Origin: Flagellimonas yonaguniensis
GTDB lineage: Bacteria > Bacteroidota > Bacteroidia > Flavobacteriales > Flavobacteriaceae
Direction of reading: 5' to 3'
DNA length: 64,000 nucleotides
Assembly (NCBI RefSeq): GCF_029193885.1
Contig: NZ_JARFVB010000015.1
Coordinates: forward strand, 26,608 to 90,607
Each line of letters begins with the position of its first letter. Positions within the stretch are counted from its first letter, which is position 1. The notes under the pieces were generated by a model. That model saw only the letters and a list, made by a program, of their open reading frames with translations, searched no databases and was not told the origin of the DNA. Made by a program: the position numbers and the translations under genes. Shown piece after piece: positions 24,426 to 33,163 of the stretch.

Positions 24426-27278
24426 ATGAACACAGAGGTTTTTGCTGCCAGACACATTGGCATCACAGAGAGAGACTTGCCCCATATGCTCAAAACCATT
24501 GGGGTGGAAAACATGGAACAACTCATTTTTGAGACCATTCCCGATGACATCAAATTGAAAAAACCATTGGACCTTCCAGAGGGAATCAGCGAACACGAAT
24601 TCCTGGGCCACCTGAACGAACTGGCCAAGAAAAACAAGGTTTTCAAAACTTACATTGGATTGGGATATCATGAATCCCTAACACCATCGGTCATCAAAAG
24701 GAACATTTTGGAAAATCCAGGATGGTACACCGCCTACACCCCCTACCAAGCAGAGATTGCACAAGGTAGATTGGAAGCCCTTTTGAATTTCCAGACCATG
24801 TTGAGCGACCTTACCGGTATGGAAATCGCCAATGCATCACTTTTGGATGAAAGTACTGCTGCAGCCGAAGCCATGAGCATGTTGTTCGAGCTTCGTAGCC
24901 GAGAACAGAAGAAGAATGATGTCGTAAAGTTCTTCGCTTCTGAAGAAATACTTCCCCAAACCTTGAGCTTGCTGAAAACACGTGCTATACCTTTAGGTAT
25001 AGAATTGGTCGTGGGAAATCATGAAGATTTTGATTTCTCCAATGAATTCTATGGTGCACTATTGCAATACCCCGGGAAGTACGGTCAAGTTCATGATTAC
25101 GAATCCTTTGTGGAAAAAGCCAAGGAAAATGACATAAAAGTAGCAGTTGCCGCTGATATTTTGAGCTTGGTGATGCTTACCCCTCCCGGAGAATGGGGCG
25201 TGGATGCCGTGGTGGGAACAACACAGCGTTTTGGAATCCCATTGGGTTACGGTGGGCCCCATGCCGCATATTTTGCCACAAAAGAAGCTTACAAAAGAAA
25301 TATTCCCGGAAGAATCATCGGGATTACCCGAGATACCGATGGCAACCCAGCTTTACGTATGGCGCTTCAAACCAGGGAGCAACATATAAAAAGAGCAAAG
25401 GCAACTTCCAATATATGTACCGCCCAAGTACTCCTGGCGGTCATGGCTGGAATGTACGCCGTTTACCACGGGCCCGAAGGTTTAAAGTATATCGCCAACA
25501 AAGTGCACAACAATACCAAAAAGCTGGCAAAAGCATTGGAAGCCCACGGGTTTGAACAATTGAACAGTGCCTACTTTGATACCATTCAGGTTAAGGTTAA
25601 AAATACTGAGCAACTTAAGGAAGTAGCGGAAAGCAAAGGCATCAATCTGTTTTATATTGATGATACCACCGTATCCATTTCATTGAACGAAGCCGTTTCC
25701 GAAGCAGATTTGAACAGATTGGTTTCTTGCTTCGTGGAATCACATGATCTGGATGAAAAATCCATCGAAGAAATGGATTTGGATGAAGCGATTCCAGCTT
25801 CACTCCAGCGACAATCTCCATTTATGGAGCACCCAGTGTTCAATTCCTATCATTCCGAGACCGAACTGATGCGTTACATCAAGAAATTGGAGCGTAAGGA
25901 TTTGGCATTGAACCAATCCATGATCTCTTTGGGAAGTTGCACCATGAAGTTGAACGCAGCCTCTGAAATGTTACCATTGAGCTGGGGCGAATGGGGCAAC
26001 ATCCACCCATTTGTGCCGTTGAACCAAGCAGAAGGCTATCAAGAGGTATTAAAAGCGTTGGAAGAGCAACTCAACGTGATAACTGGATTTTCCGCCACTT
26101 CCCTTCAGCCTAACTCGGGTGCTCAAGGAGAATATGCTGGTTTGATGGTCATCCGTGCCTACCACGAATCAAGAGAGGAAGGACACAGGGATATTTGTTT
26201 GATTCCTGCTTCGGCACATGGTACCAATCCAGCATCGGCAGTGATGGCAGGCATGAAAGTCGTTGTGACCAAAACCGATGAAAAAGGAAACATTGATTTG
26301 GCCGATTTGCAAGAAAAAGCAGAAAAGCATGCCGAAAATCTTGCCGCATTGATGGTCACTTACCCATCCACACACGGTGTATTTGAATCATCCATCAAGC
26401 AAATCACAAAATTAATCCACGATAATGGCGGACAGGTCTACATGGACGGTGCCAACATGAATGCCCAAGTAGGATTGACCAATCCAGCCACCATCGGAGC
26501 CGATGTTTGCCACTTGAACCTGCACAAGACCTTTGCCATCCCACACGGTGGTGGAGGCCCGGGCGTAGGACCTATTTGTGTTGCAGAGCAATTAAAACCA
26601 TTTTTACCCACCAACCCGGTAATTCCAACTGGAGGAGAAAGCGCCATAACGGCTATATCATCCGCACCTTGGGGAAGCGCTCTAGTATGTTTGATTTCCT
26701 ACGGGTACATCAAAATGTTGGGAGCTGAAGGGCTTACCAATGCAACCAAAGGCGCCATTTTAAACGCCAATTACATCAAAGACCGCTTAAAAGGCAAGTT
26801 TGATGTGCTCTACGCTGGCGAACGAGGACGTGCGGCCCACGAAATGATTGTTGACTGTAGACCTTTCAAAGCAAATGGCATAGAAGTGACCGATATTGCC
26901 AAGCGACTTATCGATTACGGATTCCATGCGCCAACAGTTTCCTTCCCCGTAGCGGGAACATTGATGATAGAGCCAACAGAAAGTGAAAGCCGTGCGGAGC
27001 TTGATCGTTTTTGCGATGCACTATTGTCAATCCGAGAGGAAATTGACGAGGCTTCTGTGGACGAAACGGATAATGTATTGAAAAATGCCCCGCATACATT
27101 GGCGATGCTTACCAGCGATTCATGGGAGCATCCGTATAGCAGGGAAAAAGCCGCTTTCCCTTTACCGTATGTGACCGAAAACAAATTTTGGCCAAGTGTC
27201 CGAAGAACGGACGAAGCGTTTGGGGATCGTAATTTAATGTGCTCCTGTACTCCAATCGAAGATTACGTAGAAGCCTGA
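24426..27278 (+). CDS. gcvP: Glycine dehydrogenase (decarboxylating), P-protein
   Basis: Full-length P-protein of 950 residues, the pyridoxal-phosphate enzyme that decarboxylates glycine and passes the aminomethyl group to lipoylated H-protein in the glycine cleavage system. It starts [20 protein letters not shown]. The N-terminal half (GcvPA-like) carries [20 protein letters not shown]. The C-terminal half (GcvPB-like) carries the PLP lysine near residue 700 in [17 protein letters not shown], and [11 protein letters not shown]. Single gene ending at a strong terminator. The T and H proteins are not in this window. Confidence 0.97.
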   Translation: MNTEVFAARHIGITERDLPHMLKTIGVENMEQLIFETIPDDIKLKKPLDLPEGISEHEFLGHLNELAKKNKVFKTYIGLGYHESLTPSVIKRNILENPGWYTAYTPYQAEIAQGRLEALLNFQTMLSDLTGMEIANASLLDESTAAAEAMSMLFELRSREQKKNDVVKFFASEEILPQTLSLLKTRAIPLGIELVVGNHEDFDFSNEFYGALLQYPGKYGQVHDYESFVEKAKENDIKVAVAADILSLVMLTPPGEWGVDAVVGTTQRFGIPLGYGGPHAAYFATKEAYKRNIPGRIIGITRDTDGNPALRMALQTREQHIKRAKATSNICTAQVLLAVMAGMYAVYHGPEGLKYIANKVHNNTKKLAKALEAHGFEQLNSAYFDTIQVKVKNTEQLKEVAESKGINLFYIDDTTVSISLNEAVSEADLNRLVSCFVESHDLDEKSIEEMDLDEAIPASLQRQSPFMEHPVFNSYHSETELMRYIKKLERKDLALNQSMISLGSCTMKLNAASEMLPLSWGEWGNIHPFVPLNQAEGYQEVLKALEEQLNVITGFSATSLQPNSGAQGEYAGLMVIRAYHESREEGHRDICLIPASAHGTNPASAVMAGMKVVVTKTDEKGNIDLADLQEKAEKHAENLAALMVTYPSTHGVFESSIKQITKLIHDNGGQVYMDGANMNAQVGLTNPATIGADVCHLNLHKTFAIPHGGGGPGVGPICVAEQLKPFLPTNPVIPTGGESAITAISSAPWGSALVCLISYGYIKMLGAEGLTNATKGAILNANYIKDRLKGKFDVLYAGERGRAAHEMIVDCRPFKANGIEVTDIAKRLIDYGFHAPTVSFPVAGTLMIEPTESESRAELDRFCDALLSIREEIDEASVDETDNVLKNAPHTLAMLTSDSWEHPYSREKAAFPLPYVTENKFWPSVRRTDEAFGDRNLMCSCTPIEDYVEA

Positions 27279-27301
27279 AAACCAGTATAAACATTGAGAA
27301 A

Positions 27302-27335
27302 AGCCTTGATTCTATAATTAGATCAAGGCTTTTTT
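27302..27335 (+). terminator. Intrinsic terminator after gcvP
   Basis: Arms AGCCTTGAT (27302-27310) and ATCAAGGCT (27322-27330) are perfectly complementary with an 11-nt loop. A run of T follows to 27335. It starts 23 bp after the gcvP stop. Confidence 0.85.
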
Positions 27336-27446
27336 CGTATCCTGCATTATATATGTTACCTTTTGGACATTGTATAATTTATTATGCATGCATAACATTA
27401 ATGGTTCAATATCTTAACTTGTATTGATTAATAACCTCTGCGCAAC

Positions 27447-28505
27447 ATGAAAATTGGCATAACAGGTACAGGAAGCCACATCCCTTCCATAATTACCAAA
27501 AACGAAGATTTCTTGAATCATGAGTTTATGGAAACCGATGGGTCGTCCTTTGAACAACAGAACAATGTGATCATTGAAAAATTTGAGGCCATCACGGGCA
27601 TTGCCAACCGTAGGTACGCCAAACCCGATCTTAAAACATCGGACATTGGATTTTTGGCAGCCGAAGAAGCGATTGCCAGTGCTAAAGTGGATAAGGAGGA
27701 ACTCGATTACATCATATTTGCCCATAATTTCGGGGATCTTACCCCAGGAAAAATCCAAGGGGATACCCTGCCCAGTCTCGCTACTCGTGTCAAGCACTTA
27801 TTGCGTATCAAAAATCCAAAATGTGTGGCTTACGACCTTATTTTTGGATGTCCCGGTTGGATTGAAGGTATGATTCAAGCTACTGCCTTCATCAAAAGCG
27901 GTATGGCCAAAAAGTGTTTGGTAATTGGGGGAGAAACCCTCTCCAGAGTTGTGGACTCCCATGATCGAGACAGTATGATTTTTTCCGACGGTGCTGGAGC
28001 AGCGATACTTGAAGCCGATGCACCCAATGGCGAAATATTGTCCCATGCTTCGGTAACCTACGCCAATGAGGAAGCGTACTATCTATATTTTGATAAATCC
28101 AACTGCCCCTCGGAACCCAAGGACACCCGATATATAAAAATGCTAGGTCGAAAAATCTACGAATTTGCCTGCATTAACGTTCCCAAAGCCATGGCTTCTT
28201 GTCTGGATGACAGCGGAGTTGATATTGATGATGTTAAAAAGATTTTCATCCATCAGGCCAACGAAAAAATGGACGAGGCCATCATCAAAAGGTTTTATAA
28301 AATCTATGGTAAACCTGTACCCGAAAACATTATGCCCATGAGCATTCAGGATTTAGGGAACAGTTCCGTTGCTACCGTACCTACCCTATACGACATGGTC
28401 CTGAAAGGAAAACTACCCAATCATGAAGTAAAAAAAGGAGACGTTGTGATTTTTGCAAGCGTTGGTGCAGGAATGAACGTCAACGCTATTGTTTACAGAT
28501 GTTGA
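27447..28505 (+). CDS. 3-oxoacyl-ACP synthase III (KAS III) family enzyme
   Basis: Thiolase-fold condensing enzyme of 352 residues. The catalytic triad is visible: C135 in FGCPGWIEG, H269 in FIHQANEKM and N305 in DLGNSSVAT. IVIGGETLS-like and SDGAGAAILEA segments are typical of FabH. It is probably not the only FabH of the cell. The position next to a methyltransferase and a glycosyltransferase suggests a dedicated role in making an acyl chain or a small ketide or lipid, but this is inference. The start ATG gives the usual MKIGITGTGSHIPS N-terminus. Confidence 0.88.
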   Translation: MKIGITGTGSHIPSIITKNEDFLNHEFMETDGSSFEQQNNVIIEKFEAITGIANRRYAKPDLKTSDIGFLAAEEAIASAKVDKEELDYIIFAHNFGDLTPGKIQGDTLPSLATRVKHLLRIKNPKCVAYDLIFGCPGWIEGMIQATAFIKSGMAKKCLVIGGETLSRVVDSHDRDSMIFSDGAGAAILEADAPNGEILSHASVTYANEEAYYLYFDKSNCPSEPKDTRYIKMLGRKIYEFACINVPKAMASCLDDSGVDIDDVKKIFIHQANEKMDEAIIKRFYKIYGKPVPENIMPMSIQDLGNSSVATVPTLYDMVLKGKLPNHEVKKGDVVIFASVGAGMNVNAIVYRC

Positions 28506-28560
28506 TACAGAAAAAACAAACTCAAGCATCAAGTTCAAACACAATATACCCATCATTGAC

Positions 28561-28618
28561 CACTGCCTACTAAACCTAAAACTAATTTGGGATTTCTGGT
28601 TTGTTTTTTGGAATTTTA
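28561..28618 (+). repeat. 58-bp direct repeat, copy 1
   Basis: Begins CACTGCCTACTAAACC and ends GGAATTTTA, 4 bp before the methyltransferase ATG. It matches copy 2 (29187-29244) at 57 of 58 positions; the one difference is C/A at the sixth base. Both copies sit directly upstream of a start codon, so the repeat probably carries a promoter or translation-initiation region. Confidence 0.85.
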
Positions 28619-28622
28619 ACCC

Positions 28623-29147
28623 ATGTACGAAAACAACTTTCCCAACAAGCGCTATAAACACACCCTGGAGTTCCTAAAGAAGCATATAGCCCCTTCGGAA
28701 TCCATCTTGGACCTTGGGGTCGAAAATCCATTTTCTGAAATAATGAAGTCCAACGGATATGCCGTCACAAATACTGGTGGAGAAGATTTGGACGTGGATT
28801 TTCAAAATGTTGCCCAGTCCGATGCTGATGTGGTTACTGCTTTCGAGATTTTTGAGCATTTGGTAGCTCCGCTGAATGTTTTGAAGGAGGTAAAAGCCAA
28901 GAAATTGGTAGCAAGCATACCTATGCGATTATGGTTCTCCCCAGCTTATCGAAGCAAAACCGATCCATGGGACCGCCACTACCACGAATTCGAGGATTGG
29001 CAATTTGATTGGCTATTGGAAAAGGCAGGTTGGACTATCAAAGATTCTGCTAAATGGACCAACCCTACCAAAAAAATCGGAATTCGTCCAATTCTACGAT
29101 ATTTTACCAATCGCTATTATATCGTCTATGCCGAGCGGGAAACATAG
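28623..29147 (+). CDS. SAM-dependent methyltransferase
   Basis: Class I-like methyltransferase of 174 residues. The SAM-binding motif I reads SILDLGVENPFSE, weaker than the usual DxGxGxG. It is followed by EDLDVDFQ (motif II acidic residue) and VVTAFEIFEHL, the post-I segment common in small-molecule methyltransferases. The C-terminal half has RHYHEFEDWQFDWLLEKAGW, typical of Methyltransf_11/23 members. Substrate unknown. It is preceded by copy 1 of the 58-bp repeat and is followed by the glycosyltransferase after copy 2. Confidence 0.83.
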   Translation: MYENNFPNKRYKHTLEFLKKHIAPSESILDLGVENPFSEIMKSNGYAVTNTGGEDLDVDFQNVAQSDADVVTAFEIFEHLVAPLNVLKEVKAKKLVASIPMRLWFSPAYRSKTDPWDRHYHEFEDWQFDWLLEKAGWTIKDSAKWTNPTKKIGIRPILRYFTNRYYIVYAERET

Positions 29148-29186
29148 TATATCAAGTTCCAAGTTTCTAAAATCAAAGACGGGAAT

Positions 29187-29244
29187 CACTGACTACTAAA
29201 CCTAAAACTAATTTGGGATTTCTGGTTTGTTTTTTGGAATTTTA
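29187..29244 (+). repeat. 58-bp direct repeat, copy 2
   Basis: One mismatch from copy 1 (28561-28618). It ends 4 bp before the glycosyltransferase ATG at 29249. The copies are 626 bp apart, in the same orientation and at the same distance from a start codon. Confidence 0.85.
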
Positions 29245-29248
29245 GCCA

Positions 29249-30091
29249 ATGCGCATCTGTATCATAATTCCCGCACACAATGAGGCTTCTTTTTTAAAGG
29301 ATTGCTTGGATTCTTTTGTGGCCCAAACTTATTTGCCCAACGAGCTTATTGTGGTGGATGACAATTCTTCTGATGATACCTTTACCATAGCGACCATTTT
29401 CGCACAAAAGCATGACTGGATAAAAGTGGTTCAGCGAAGCTCCACCGATGAGCATATCCCAGGTAAAAAAGTGGTGGACACCTTTAATTTTGGATTGGGA
29501 CACACTTCGGAATATGACCTTATTGGCAAGTTTGATGCAGATATCATCCTGCCAAACAACTATTTTGAATTAATCGTCAATCAATTTCAGGCCAATTGGA
29601 AACTAGGAATGTGCTCAGGACTTTTGTACATCAAAAGAGGCAATGATTGGATCTATGAACACATTGCGGACAAAAATCACATCCGAGGACCTATCAAGCT
29701 CTATCATAAAGCTTGCTTTAACAAAATAGGTGGTTTACGGCCAGGTGTTGGCTGGGACACCGTGGACATCCTTTTAGCCAAATACCATGATTTTGACACC
29801 TTGACGCTCCCCGAACTCCAAGTAAAACATCTTCGACCAACGGGGCATGGGTACAGCACAAAAAACTATCAATCCAAGGGTGTGGCGATGTACAAAATGG
29901 GCTACGGACTTGTACTGACCAAAATTGCCGCATTGAAAATGGCCTGGCAGGCCAAAAGTCTGAATTTATACGTTCAAGCAGTGCTGGGCTTCCTGAAGGC
30001 TTTCATCCAACAGCAAACGAAATACGTTTCCAAAAAAGAAGGCAAATTCATCCGAAAATATCGTTGGAAAGGAATCAAATCCAAAATCTAA
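29249..30091 (+). CDS. Glycosyltransferase family 2
   Basis: GT-A fold glycosyltransferase of 280 residues. It begins MRICIIIPAHNEASFLKDCL and has VVDDNSSDDT (nucleotide-sugar binding) and KFDADIILP, where DAD is the metal-binding DxD. GVGWDTVDIL in the acceptor region is typical of GT2. No membrane-spanning anchor is convincing; a basic C-terminus (YVSKKEGKFIRKYRWKGIKSK) may hold it at the membrane face. It probably modifies the product of the adjacent KAS III-like and methyltransferase genes, or a surface glycan. Confidence 0.88.
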   Translation: MRICIIIPAHNEASFLKDCLDSFVAQTYLPNELIVVDDNSSDDTFTIATIFAQKHDWIKVVQRSSTDEHIPGKKVVDTFNFGLGHTSEYDLIGKFDADIILPNNYFELIVNQFQANWKLGMCSGLLYIKRGNDWIYEHIADKNHIRGPIKLYHKACFNKIGGLRPGVGWDTVDILLAKYHDFDTLTLPELQVKHLRPTGHGYSTKNYQSKGVAMYKMGYGLVLTKIAALKMAWQAKSLNLYVQAVLGFLKAFIQQQTKYVSKKEGKFIRKYRWKGIKSKI

Positions 30092-30345
30092 ACACAAACA
30101 ACTATTTGAATATCAGATATTTTACATGTTATTCTTTATTAACAACAAAGAATTCACTTACAGCTATTCTTCAATAGAACTACAAGTCACATACTAAACC
30201 AAATTCCGTCAATTCAAATGGGGCATTCATCAATTTTCATCATGGTATTGCCCTAACTGTAAGTAACTTTAAAGATAGCAGCATTCCCAAATAATCTTTT
30301 GTCCCAGATGTAAAACCCCAACATCATAAAAGGATTCATAAACCA

Positions 30346-32718
30346 ATGAAAAATATGAAACCTGACCTACAATTTCGGAAAAAGCTATTTTTCCCTCTGG
30401 CTTTCTTGTTGTTGATCGGTTCTGCTACGGCTCAAATTCCAGGGCAAAGCTATTTTGATGATACTGGGTATGTGGAATATATCGCTGGAAACTACCCATT
30501 GATTATTTCCATTCCCCACGGTGGTTATGAAACACCTGATGAGATTGCAGATAGAGATTGCAATGAGTGTGTGTATATCCGAGACTCATTCACACAAGAA
30601 ATCGGGAGAAGCATTATGCAGTATTTTTTCGAGGAAACAGGCCACTATCCGCACGTAATCATCAATTTACTGGATAGAAGTAAATTAGACACCAATCGTC
30701 CAATAGAGGACGGTGCCGATGGTGATCCTATTGGTGAAGAGGCTTGGACCAATTATCAAGATTACATAGAGACAACCAAAACAAAAATTGTACAAGAATT
30801 TGGTAGAGGGCTGTTAATCGACCTGCATGGTCATGCGCATCCAATTCAACGAATAGAGTTAGGCTACATTCTGACACACAGTGACCTTAACCAAACTGAC
30901 GAAACCCTGAACACTCCCTTTCATATCAATCGGAACAGCATTAAAAACCTTGTTAAGGAGAATCCTTTAGATCTGGAGCACTCTGAATTGGTCCGAGGTC
31001 CACTAAGTTTCGGTGCACTTATCCATAGTAAGGGATATCCTGCCGTTCCGAGTCCCGAAGACCCATATCCCGAGTTCGATGATCCTTATTTTAATGGAGG
31101 ATACAATGTATATTATCATGGAGCCCATTTTAATGACAACTTTGATGCCTTTCAAATCGAAGCAGATCAAAATATTAGATTAAATGGCGACCAACCCCAA
31201 ACAAGAGAATTATTTGCAGAGTCTTGCGCGAACAGTATTAAAGAATATTTAAGCCTTCACTATGGAATTGGCAGCATCGATTTTGACGAAGATGGAACAC
31301 TATCGGATGTGGATTGTGATGATTTCAATCCCGATATCAACCCAGATGCAGAAGAGGTTCCCTACAATGGCATAGATGATGATTGCGACCCTGCCACTCC
31401 TGACGATGACCTAGATGAGGACGGATTCAACCAAGCCAATGATTGCGATGACAATAACCCCAACATCAACCCAGATGCAGAAGAGGTTCCCTACAACGGT
31501 ATCGATGATGACTGCAACCCCGACACCCTCGACGGCGACCTTGACCAGGATGGTTTCATCAATGCGGAGGACTGTGATGACAGCGACCCTGACATCAATC
31601 CAGATGCAGAAGAGGTTCCGTACAATGGTATCGATAATGATTGTAATCCCGCAACTCTTGACGACGACCTAGATCAGGATGGGTTCAACCATGCGGAGGA
31701 CTGTGATGACAGCGACCCTGACATCAATCCAGATACAGAAGAGATTCCGTACAATGGTATCGACGATGATTGTGACCCTGCAACTCCTGACGATGACCTA
31801 GATGAGGATGGTTTCATCAATGCGGAGGACTGTGATGACAGCGACCCTGACATCAATCCAGATGCAGAAGAGGTTCCGTACAATGGTATCGATGATGATT
31901 GTAATCCCGCAACTCTTGACGACGACCTAGATCAGGATGGGTTCAACCATGCGGAGGACTGTGACGACTCCGACCCAAATATAAATCCAGATGCGGAGGA
32001 GGTTCCGTACAATGGTATCGACGATGATTGTGACCCTGCCACTCCTGACGACGACCTCGACCAGGATGGTTTCAACCATGCGGAGGACTGTGATGACAGT
32101 GACCCTGACATCAATCCAGATGCGGAGGAGATTCCCTACAATGGCATAGATGATGACTGCGACCCCGACACCCTCGACGATGACCTAGATCAGGATGGGT
32201 TCAACCATGCGGAGGACTGTGATGACAGCGACCCTGACATCAATCCAGATGGGGAGGAGATTCCCTACAATGGCATAGATGATGACTGCGACCCCGACAC
32301 CCTCGACGATGACCTAGATCAGGATGGGTTCATCAATGCAGAGGACTGTGATGACAGTGACCCTGACATCAATCCATATGCAGCGGAAACAGTAAACAAT
32401 CAAGTGGATGAAAATTGCGATGGCATCATTGAGGTCACATCCTCATCTGAACCTAAACCTGAGCCTGAGCCTGAGCAAAAGAACACAAACGAATTCTTTA
32501 TATACCCTAATCCAGCCAACGAAAACCTATACATTGTAAAACCCGACAATCATGATTTCACAATTGAAATCTTTGATGTCAAAAACCGCTTAGTACTTAG
32601 CTATAAAAATAAATACCCAATAAACATTGAGCATTTATCCAACGGTATTTATTTTGTTCTTTACCATGATTTAGTGGTCGGTAAAAGGATTGCCAAAAAA
32701 TTAATCATAAATAGATAA
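30346..32718 (+). CDS. T9SS-exported N-formylglutamate amidohydrolase-like protein with MopE-type repeats
   Basis: Secreted multidomain protein of 790 residues. Signal peptide: residues about 1-30, ending GSATAQ. The catalytic-looking domain (about 35-305) resembles N-formylglutamate amidohydrolases, with ISIPHGGYETPDEI, INLLDRSKLDTNRP and LLIDLHGHAHP giving possible zinc His and Asp ligands. Residues about 312-695 are nine 43-residue repeats rich in D and N (DLDQDGFNHAEDCDDSDP, then EVPYNGIDDDCD) of the MopE type, likely to bind calcium or another metal. A PKPEPEPEQ linker leads to a C-terminal T9SS type A sorting domain (FFIYPNPANENLYI to KKLIINR). It should be exported by the type IX system and anchored at or released from the cell surface. 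Substrate is unknown. ATG 30355 is an alternative start. Confidence 0.83.
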   Translation: MKNMKPDLQFRKKLFFPLAFLLLIGSATAQIPGQSYFDDTGYVEYIAGNYPLIISIPHGGYETPDEIADRDCNECVYIRDSFTQEIGRSIMQYFFEETGHYPHVIINLLDRSKLDTNRPIEDGADGDPIGEEAWTNYQDYIETTKTKIVQEFGRGLLIDLHGHAHPIQRIELGYILTHSDLNQTDETLNTPFHINRNSIKNLVKENPLDLEHSELVRGPLSFGALIHSKGYPAVPSPEDPYPEFDDPYFNGGYNVYYHGAHFNDNFDAFQIEADQNIRLNGDQPQTRELFAESCANSIKEYLSLHYGIGSIDFDEDGTLSDVDCDDFNPDINPDAEEVPYNGIDDDCDPATPDDDLDEDGFNQANDCDDNNPNINPDAEEVPYNGIDDDCNPDTLDGDLDQDGFINAEDCDDSDPDINPDAEEVPYNGIDNDCNPATLDDDLDQDGFNHAEDCDDSDPDINPDTEEIPYNGIDDDCDPATPDDDLDEDGFINAEDCDDSDPDINPDAEEVPYNGIDDDCNPATLDDDLDQDGFNHAEDCDDSDPNINPDAEEVPYNGIDDDCDPATPDDDLDQDGFNHAEDCDDSDPDINPDAEEIPYNGIDDDCDPDTLDDDLDQDGFNHAEDCDDSDPDINPDGEEIPYNGIDDDCDPDTLDDDLDQDGFINAEDCDDSDPDINPYAAETVNNQVDENCDGIIEVTSSSEPKPEPEPEQKNTNEFFIYPNPANENLYIVKPDNHDFTIEIFDVKNRLVLSYKNKYPINIEHLSNGIYFVLYHDLVVGKRIAKKLIINR
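31279..32431 (+). repeat. Tandem array of nine 129-bp coding repeats
   Basis: Unit starts fall every 129 bp from 31279 to 32311. Units 3 to 8 are very similar at the DNA level, while units 1, 2 and 9 are more diverged, as expected for expansion from the middle. The period equals 43 codons, so copy number could change by recombination without breaking the frame. Confidence 0.9.
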
Positions 32719-33162
32719 ATGAAATCAAAATTAACTCTTATCGTTACTTTCTTATTCGTACTACTAGCTTGTAAAGAAGACTGTAATGAATGTTTCACAC
32801 CTCCTCAACCGCTGCTTTTTGAACTTATAGGCCTAGAAACTGGGGCTAATTTGATTTCCAATGGAACTTATTCTTCCAACGATATTAAGGTTGTTGATCA
32901 ATCAAACAACCAAGCTTTGGAATTCTCCATTGTTCAAGATGGGGATATTGATTTAATAAACATCAACTCCATTGGTTGGGAATCGGAAGCTGTCAATTAT
33001 CAAATCATCGCTTCTGACAACCTTATTTTCTCTTTACAGGTCAATGCTGAAAGAATAACAGAAGGCTGTTGCTCTTACACCAAATTCACGACCATTGAAA
33101 TATCCCATTCGAATTACGAAATAGATTATGAAACAGGAATTTATAGGGTTTTTATTGAATAA
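32719..33162 (+). CDS. Small lipoprotein, unknown
   Basis: Predicted SPII lipoprotein of 147 residues with lipobox LLAC (Cys 18) followed by KEDCNEC. The mature domain looks like a beta-sandwich of about 125 residues with extra Cys pairs (DCNEC and GCCSY) that could form disulfides. No named family recognised. The ATG directly follows the TAG stop of the amidohydrolase-like gene (no gap), so the two are one transcript and the lipoprotein may help anchor or fold the exported protein. Confidence 0.75.
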   Translation: MKSKLTLIVTFLFVLLACKEDCNECFTPPQPLLFELIGLETGANLISNGTYSSNDIKVVDQSNNQALEFSIVQDGDIDLININSIGWESEAVNYQIIASDNLIFSLQVNAERITEGCCSYTKFTTIEISHSNYEIDYETGIYRVFIE

Positions 33163-33163
33163 A

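Noticed and set aside
31674..32114. Minus-strand Ser-rich open frames across the repeat array
   Set aside because: They are antisense mirrors of the D/N-rich coding repeats and have no signals of their own.
31279..32431. CRISPR array
   Set aside because: The regular 129-bp period is an in-frame coding repeat (43 codons) with no spacers; it encodes MopE-type protein repeats.
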